DNA of 61,688 nucleotides, from assembly GCA_017449925.1 (NCBI GenBank), contig JAFSYO010000171.1, positions 1 to 61,688 on the forward strand. The letters run 5' to 3'. The translations under genes were made by a program, and so were the position numbers. Positions 57,738-61,688 of this stretch are shown here, piece after piece. Under the pieces are notes generated by a model that saw only the letters and a program-made list of their open reading frames with translations, did no database searches and had not been told where the DNA came from. The first letter of the stretch is position 1. The number at the start of each line of letters is the position of its first letter. The DNA is from Stomatobaculum sp. (GTDB lineage: Bacteria > Bacillota_A > Clostridia > Lachnospirales > Lachnospiraceae).

Positions 57738-58220
57738 TTACGGCGCTATGGTGAGCAGGGTGCTGAGTTCTTCTCCGTCGCCGGTGATCCCTTCCACCAG
57801 GACAGCGTTTTCCTTGATGATCTCAAAGTGAAGCTCTTCCATGGGGACCAGCGGGGTCCCTCCGGCGGGGATGACGCTGTCGATGTTTCCTTCCGGTGTC
57901 ATCAGTTCCATCAGTCTGCCTTCGTAGACGTAGAGATATGTCTCGTACTGTCTGCCTGCGATCCGGGAGCGGACACAGAGGGAGGGGATGCCGTGGAAAT
58001 CTTCTGTGGTGATGGCGTCGATCTCCCGGCCCTGGCGCACTTTCTGGGTCAGGTAGGCCGTGGTGACGCGGGACAGGTCATTGTCCTGCATGCGTCCGAT
58101 GATCTTCTGGTATTCGGAGGTCTCCATGGAGATGAGCAGCATCGCCGTGGCGACGAACCCCGCGAAGATCAACAGAACGAAGAGAAGATCAATAGAATGT
58201 GATTGTCCTTGCCGGTCCAT
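57738..58220 (-). CDS. Membrane-anchored pilus-cluster protein (DUF4860-like)
   Basis: The 160-residue protein has an N-terminal helix (about 10-31, IDLLFVLLIFAGFVATAMLLISM) and a beta-rich extracytoplasmic domain (LTQKVRQGREIDAIT, YETYLYVYEGRLMELM). This matches the general look of the DUF4860 family found in clostridial type IV pilus clusters, a recognition from memory. It is 15 bases from its neighbours on both sides and so part of one operon. No enzyme motif is visible. Confidence 0.65.
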   Translation of the reverse strand: MDRQGQSHSIDLLFVLLIFAGFVATAMLLISMETSEYQKIIGRMQDNDLSRVTTAYLTQKVRQGREIDAITTEDFHGIPSLCVRSRIAGRQYETYLYVYEGRLMELMTPEGNIDSVIPAGGTPLVPMEELHFEIIKENAVLVEGITGDGEELSTLLTIAP

Positions 58221-58234
58221 AAATTAGACTCCTC

Positions 58235-58549
58235 TTAATCTTCCTTCAGCAAAAGTACAAAGTAGTCGGGGCGGATGTTCGCTGCTATGGGCTGGTAATC
58301 GACGAAGAACAGGTTCTTGTCATAGGAGAGGCCGTAGTGGTCCTCCATGTACTGAAGGTCCGGCGGGAAAAATCCTTCCAGGGCGTAGCAGTTCGTGATG
58401 CAGCGCTCCAGCGAGGTGTTCAGGGCTTTTTCCTGCTCCGCCGAACGGGAGTCGCCGAGCCATCCCGTCATTCTTACGAATACTCCCATCCAGGCGATGC
58501 ACAGCAGCACGCTCAGGCTGAAGCTGTGATTCCGGATCCACTGGATCAT
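58235..58549 (-). CDS. Small single-pass membrane protein of the pilus cluster
   Basis: The 104-residue protein has one N-terminal helix (about 9-27, FSLSVLLCIAWMGVFVRM), then a helical region with paired Cys (LERCITNCYALEGFFPPD) and a short C-terminal segment. I do not recognise a named family. Position in the PilC operon suggests a pseudopilin or assembly factor. The ATG at 58549 has GGAGG five bases upstream. The 45 bases between it and pilC hold nothing of note. Confidence 0.6.
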   Translation of the reverse strand: MIQWIRNHSFSLSVLLCIAWMGVFVRMTGWLGDSRSAEQEKALNTSLERCITNCYALEGFFPPDLQYMEDHYGLSYDKNLFFVDYQPIAANIRPDYFVLLLKED

Positions 58550-58594
58550 AGATGCCTCCACATAGTATCTGGGTATTATCTGGTAATTACATAG

Positions 58595-59641
58595 TCACCC
58601 TATATTAGACATGATCCCCATCAGCGGCGTGATGACCGAGAAAAGGATCATGCCGACTACGACGGACAGGATCGCCACCATGGTGGGTTCAATGGCGGAG
58701 AGCAGGCCGGAGATGCGGCGGTTGGTCTCTTCCTTATAATGGCGGGCGATAAACTCCATGGCGCCGTCCACTTTGCCGGCCTTTGCGAACACGTCGAACA
58801 TGCCGCTGTAGAATTCGTTGAACAGGCCGGAACCGGAAACAGCCTCTGTAAAGCGGTCGCCGGCGAGGAGGCGCTTTTTGCAGTCCAGCACTTTGTCCTC
58901 CACGGCGTCGTTCCCGACCAGACGGGAGACCAGCTCCAGGCTGGCATAGGGATCCAGGCCGGCGGCAGATGTCATCTGCATCCCTTCCGCGAAGCGTGTC
59001 AGAGCCAGATCCTCCGTGAAACGCCGGGTCGCCGGGCATTTCTGCAGAAGCCGTCCGAATTGCTTCTGTCCGCGTTCCGTGCAGTAGAAATAAAGGAACA
59101 GTGCTACCAGCAGAGCGAAGACGACGATCAGGACCACGTAGTATCTTGTGAGGGCAGTGCTGACGTCCATCAGCATTTTTGTGACGCCGCTCACAGAGGT
59201 GCCGAGCTGGCTGAACACCTGGGCGAACACCGGCATCACCCGCGAAAGCAGCACCAGAACCACCACAAACATCATGCTGACCATGGCGATGGGGTAAGTG
59301 ACCGCGCTGCGGATGGCGGTGCGCAGATCGTTCTGGTCTTCGTAGTACCGGGAAAGCGCGCCGCAGACGTCCTCCATTTTGCCGGAGTGTTCCCCGAGGA
59401 CCAGAAGTTCCGTGACATAATCCGGGAAAGCCCCGGAAGCCTTGACAGCCTCCGACAGCTGGCGGCCGTCCGACACATAAGAAGAAAGACTGTCCAGAAG
59501 CGCCGACAGATCAGCGTTGTCCGTGTCCGTTTTCATGATCTGCAGCGCAGCATAAGGCGTGATTCCCGCGCCGAGCAGCGTGCGAAGCTGTTCAAAAAAG
59601 TGGAAGATCTGCGCGTAGGAAAGACTTTTCTTTTTCTTCAT
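58595..59641 (-). CDS. pilC: Type IV pilus/type II secretion inner membrane protein PilC (GspF family)
   Basis: The 348-residue protein has two GspF domains (about 10-130 and 210-335) and three main membrane helices (about 115-135, 165-190 and 315-340). Characteristic segments are FFEQLRTLLGAGITPYAAL, LGEHSGKMEDVCGALSRYYEDQ and the repeat form AKAGKVDGAMEFIARHYKEE. It forms the membrane platform that works with the extension ATPase. No PilB-type ATPase, prepilin peptidase or PilM/N/O gene is in the window. It lies 13 bases after the transglutaminase-like gene. Confidence 0.9.
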   Translation of the reverse strand: MKKKKSLSYAQIFHFFEQLRTLLGAGITPYAALQIMKTDTDNADLSALLDSLSSYVSDGRQLSEAVKASGAFPDYVTELLVLGEHSGKMEDVCGALSRYYEDQNDLRTAIRSAVTYPIAMVSMMFVVVLVLLSRVMPVFAQVFSQLGTSVSGVTKMLMDVSTALTRYYVVLIVVFALLVALFLYFYCTERGQKQFGRLLQKCPATRRFTEDLALTRFAEGMQMTSAAGLDPYASLELVSRLVGNDAVEDKVLDCKKRLLAGDRFTEAVSGSGLFNEFYSGMFDVFAKAGKVDGAMEFIARHYKEETNRRISGLLSAIEPTMVAILSVVVGMILFSVITPLMGIMSNIG

Positions 59642-59654
59642 GGGAGCGCCCTCT

Positions 59655-60650
59655 TCAGTACATGTAGATGGTTTTGTAGTTGCTGCCGTCCCCGATGAAT
59701 TCCTTCAGCTTTTTGTCGCCCTTCTGATTGGAAGTAGAAGTGAAGGTGGGATCCATCATGGACCAGTTTTTGCCGTCGAACTGGATGATGCCGTTCACCC
59801 AGCCGATTTCCTTGATATAGCAGGAGATCCAGGCGTGGTAGGCGGTGCCGGCGTAGCCGATCTCCATCCGGGTGGGAATGCCCTGGGTGCGGAGCATGGA
59901 GGCGATGAGGGAAGCGTAGTCGAGGCAGATGCCTTTATGGGTCTCCAGGACCTCGTCCACCTGGGGAAGATAGTCGCTCTGGATATTCTCCGCTTCGTCC
60001 CAGTCATAGGTGATATTGGAGACGATGTAATTGAAGACGTAAGTGACCGCCTCCAGGTCATTATTGGCGGGATTGCAGATCCGCGCCCCTTCCGCCACAG
60101 CGTTGGAATCCGAAGCGAACCAGCAGTACTGGTTCGGATAGAGGAAGGGGCCGAATTCATCCTCCAGCTGGACCGAGACTTCGGTGCTGAAGACCTCTGT
60201 GTACATGGTCCCCTCGATATTTCCGTAAATACTGAGGACATAATCCCCGTCGCCCAGGGAGAAGGGGTACACATGCCAGGTGCCGTCTGAATTAAGTGCG
60301 TAAGTGTAGGCCTTGTTGTCAGACGAAATGATACGGACTTTAGCCCTTGGATAATCCCCGAGGAAGCGCATGCTCACATATCCATGGGCAAGACCTGAGA
60401 TGTCGACCTCCACATCCTCGTTCCCGAGAAGCGTCCCGGCCGGACCGCCGCCCCGCACCAGTTCGCTCTCCTCCGGAGGACGCCCCTCCTGCACCGGGAT
60501 CATCACCCGCGGGGTATTGTCCCTGGTGCCGGAAACGGAATAATCCACCTCCGGGATCTCCGGTTCCTTCTTGCCGCAGGACGTAAAAATCAGCATGACG
60601 CCGAGGCAGAAAAGAAGCAGTATGTAATTTTGAAAAAGATTTCTTCTCAC
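59655..60650 (-). CDS. Transglutaminase-like lipoprotein
   Basis: The 331-residue protein starts with a lipoprotein-type signal (LLLFCLGVMLIFTSC) and contains a transglutaminase-like domain (about 185-331) with Cys in HKGICLDYASL, His in AYHAWISCYI and Asp in MMDPTF, the papain-like triad. Before this lies a beta-rich domain (about 75-165). Family members act as peptidases or crosslinking enzymes outside the cell, and the substrate is unknown. I chose the GTG at 60650 because it begins the signal peptide exactly. The open frame runs to 60815 but its first 55 residues do not look like a signal. It heads the pilC operon. Confidence 0.8.
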   Translation of the reverse strand: MRRNLFQNYILLLFCLGVMLIFTSCGKKEPEIPEVDYSVSGTRDNTPRVMIPVQEGRPPEESELVRGGGPAGTLLGNEDVEVDISGLAHGYVSMRFLGDYPRAKVRIISSDNKAYTYALNSDGTWHVYPFSLGDGDYVLSIYGNIEGTMYTEVFSTEVSVQLEDEFGPFLYPNQYCWFASDSNAVAEGARICNPANNDLEAVTYVFNYIVSNITYDWDEAENIQSDYLPQVDEVLETHKGICLDYASLIASMLRTQGIPTRMEIGYAGTAYHAWISCYIKEIGWVNGIIQFDGKNWSMMDPTFTSTSNQKGDKKLKEFIGDGSNYKTIYMY

Positions 60651-60751
60651 CGTGATCTCTTCTCCCTGGACTATAGTGCCGTATACCGGGTCAGTGTGTT
60701 GTCTTCTGCTGTCCGCACATGTTCTTATTATAATATAAATATGGGGATTTA

Positions 60752-60801
60752 TGGTATAATGACCGCAAAAGAGGGCGGTCATTATATCTGCCTGCGGCAG
60801 A
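60752..60801 (+). promoter_or_regulatory. Extended -10 promoter and two small hairpins before the dehydrogenase gene
   Basis: TGG TATAAT (60752-60760) is an extended -10. The transcript start should fall near the hairpin GACCGC / GCGGTC (60761-60780), which is followed by TCTGCC / GGCAGA (60787-60801). Neither has a T run, so they may stabilise the message. Confidence 0.5.
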
Positions 60802-60835
60802 CAGTAAGGCATCATTTTATCAGCGAGGTATTTTT

Positions 60836-61688
60836 ATGTACGATGTGATCATTATCGGCGCGGGCCCGGGGGGCATTTTTTCGGCTTATGAGCTTTCGGA
60901 AAGAAGGCCGGATCTGAAGATCGCGGTATTTGACGCGGGACATGAGCTTGAAAAGCGGAAATGTCCCATCGACGGGAAAACAGTGAAGAGCTGCATCGGC
61001 TGCAAACCCTGTTCCATCATGAACGGTTTCGGCGGCGCAGGCGCTTTTTCCGACGGAAAATACAATATCACCAACGATTTCGGCGGCACCCTGTACGAAT
61101 ATATCGGCCGGGACACGGCGATGGAGCTGATGCGCTATGTAGACGAGATCAACATGGCGAACGGCGGGGAAGGGACGAAGCTTTACTCCACCGCGGGTAC
61201 GGAGCTGAAGAAGCTCTGCATGCAGAACGGACTGCAGCTTCTGGAGGCGTCGGTCCGGCATCTCGGCACAGACATCAACTATGTGGTGCTGGGCAATCTG
61301 TACACCAAACTGAAAAAGAGAGTGGAGTTCTTCTTCGATACCCGGGTGAAGCGCCTTACGAAGACAGAAGAGGGAACTTATATCGCGGAATATGAGGGCG
61401 GACAGGCGGAAGGCCGGAACTGCATCATCTCCGTGGGGCGCAGCGGCAGCAAATGGATGGAGAAGGTGAGCAGAGACCTGAACATCCGCACCCGCTCCAA
61501 CCGGGTGGACCTGGGCGTGCGGGTCGAGATCCCGGCGCTGGTCTTTTCCCACATCACGGACGAGCTCTATGAGTCCAAGATCGTCTATAAGACTAAAAAG
61601 TTCGAGGACAATGTCCGCACCTTCTGCATGAATCCCCGGGGCATCGTGGTCAATGAGAACACCAACGGCATCATTACCGTGAACGGTC
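60836..61688 (+). CDS. FAD-dependent dehydrogenase (COG2509-like), C-terminus cut by window edge
   Basis: The visible 284 residues start YDVIIIGAGPGGIFSAYEL, a dinucleotide-binding motif for FAD, and contain the Cys cluster KSCIGCKPCSIMNGFGGAGAFSDGKYN that marks the COG2509 group of uncharacterised dehydrogenases. VDLGVRVEIPA and CMNPRGIVV are further group signatures. The reaction is unknown. The start has GAGG seven bases before the ATG, and a promoter is visible upstream. It is divergent from the transglutaminase-like gene. Confidence 0.85.
   Translation, partial: MYDVIIIGAGPGGIFSAYELSERRPDLKIAVFDAGHELEKRKCPIDGKTVKSCIGCKPCSIMNGFGGAGAFSDGKYNITNDFGGTLYEYIGRDTAMELMRYVDEINMANGGEGTKLYSTAGTELKKLCMQNGLQLLEASVRHLGTDINYVVLGNLYTKLKKRVEFFFDTRVKRLTKTEEGTYIAEYEGGQAEGRNCIISVGRSGSKWMEKVSRDLNIRTRSNRVDLGVRVEIPALVFSHITDELYESKIVYKTKKFEDNVRTFCMNPRGIVVNENTNGIITVNG

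Overview
The window is a G+C-rich bacterial chromosome segment with closely packed genes and no tRNA, rRNA, CRISPR array, insertion sequence or phage gene that I can see. Gram-positive traits (two sortases, an LPQTG surface protein, an L,D-transpeptidase with ChW-like repeats, Ala/Thr/Glu-linked lipoproteins), an anaerobe-type PerR/rubrerythrin pair and general gene content point to a Clostridia member, most likely Lachnospiraceae. This placement is inferred from protein flavour, not from a marker gene.

Layout. (1) 1-8.4 kb: housekeeping and stress genes: reverse-type rubrerythrin (cut by the window edge), PerR, an S1-domain RNA-binding protein, M18 aminopeptidase, a trigger-factor-like foldase lipoprotein, a HAD phosphatase, a GIY-YIG protein, an RluA-type pseudouridine synthase, a lactonase-fold beta-propeller and signal peptidase I. 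(2) 8.4-20.1 kb: an alpha-glucan neighbourhood with an intact MalQ between two full-length GH13 proteins, one GlgB-like and one GlgX/isoamylase-like. Both GH13 proteins have lost every catalytic residue and both end in Lys/Ala-rich tails. MscS, a metallo-beta-lactamase-fold protein, PyrC, an ABC-F ATPase with one degenerate ATP site, and exonuclease III lie among them. (3) 20.1-28.8 kb: two GT2 glycosyltransferases and a flippase, an Ala-rich lipoprotein, a zinc-ribbon protein and, on the minus strand, an L,D-transpeptidase. (4) 29.0-52.0 kb: a long co-oriented surface-polysaccharide region: ATP-grasp protein, class B sortase, RmlB, RmlD, LeuA, a large zinc-ribbon membrane protein, five further glycosyltransferase genes, a second flippase, DUF2304 and DUF2142 proteins, a Wzm/Wzt ABC exporter and a 1355-residue multidomain glycosyltransferase. 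(5) 52.0-53.9 kb: an LPQTG protein with its own sortase. (6) 53.9-60.7 kb: a diguanylate cyclase divergent from an Hpt-PilT pair, facing a minus-strand PilC/pseudopilin-like cluster. (7) 60.8 kb to the end: a partial FAD-dependent dehydrogenase.

How it fits together. Region 4, with region 3, looks like synthesis and export of a rhamnose-containing wall polysaccharide. The two Rml enzymes make the sugar donor, the GT2/GT8 enzymes assemble the chains, and Wzm/Wzt or the flippases export them. The sortases, the L,D-transpeptidase and the foldase lipoprotein serve the same envelope. Region 6 places second-messenger and phosphorelay parts beside type IV pilus parts.

Most worth following up are the pair of catalytically dead GH13 proteins around an intact MalQ, the repeat-rich leader at 41.15-41.45 kb whose elements can pair with the ribosome-binding site of the next gene, the asymmetric ABC-F protein, and tandem repeats in the Hpt-pilT promoter. 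Regulatory sites were found by eye and are predictions.
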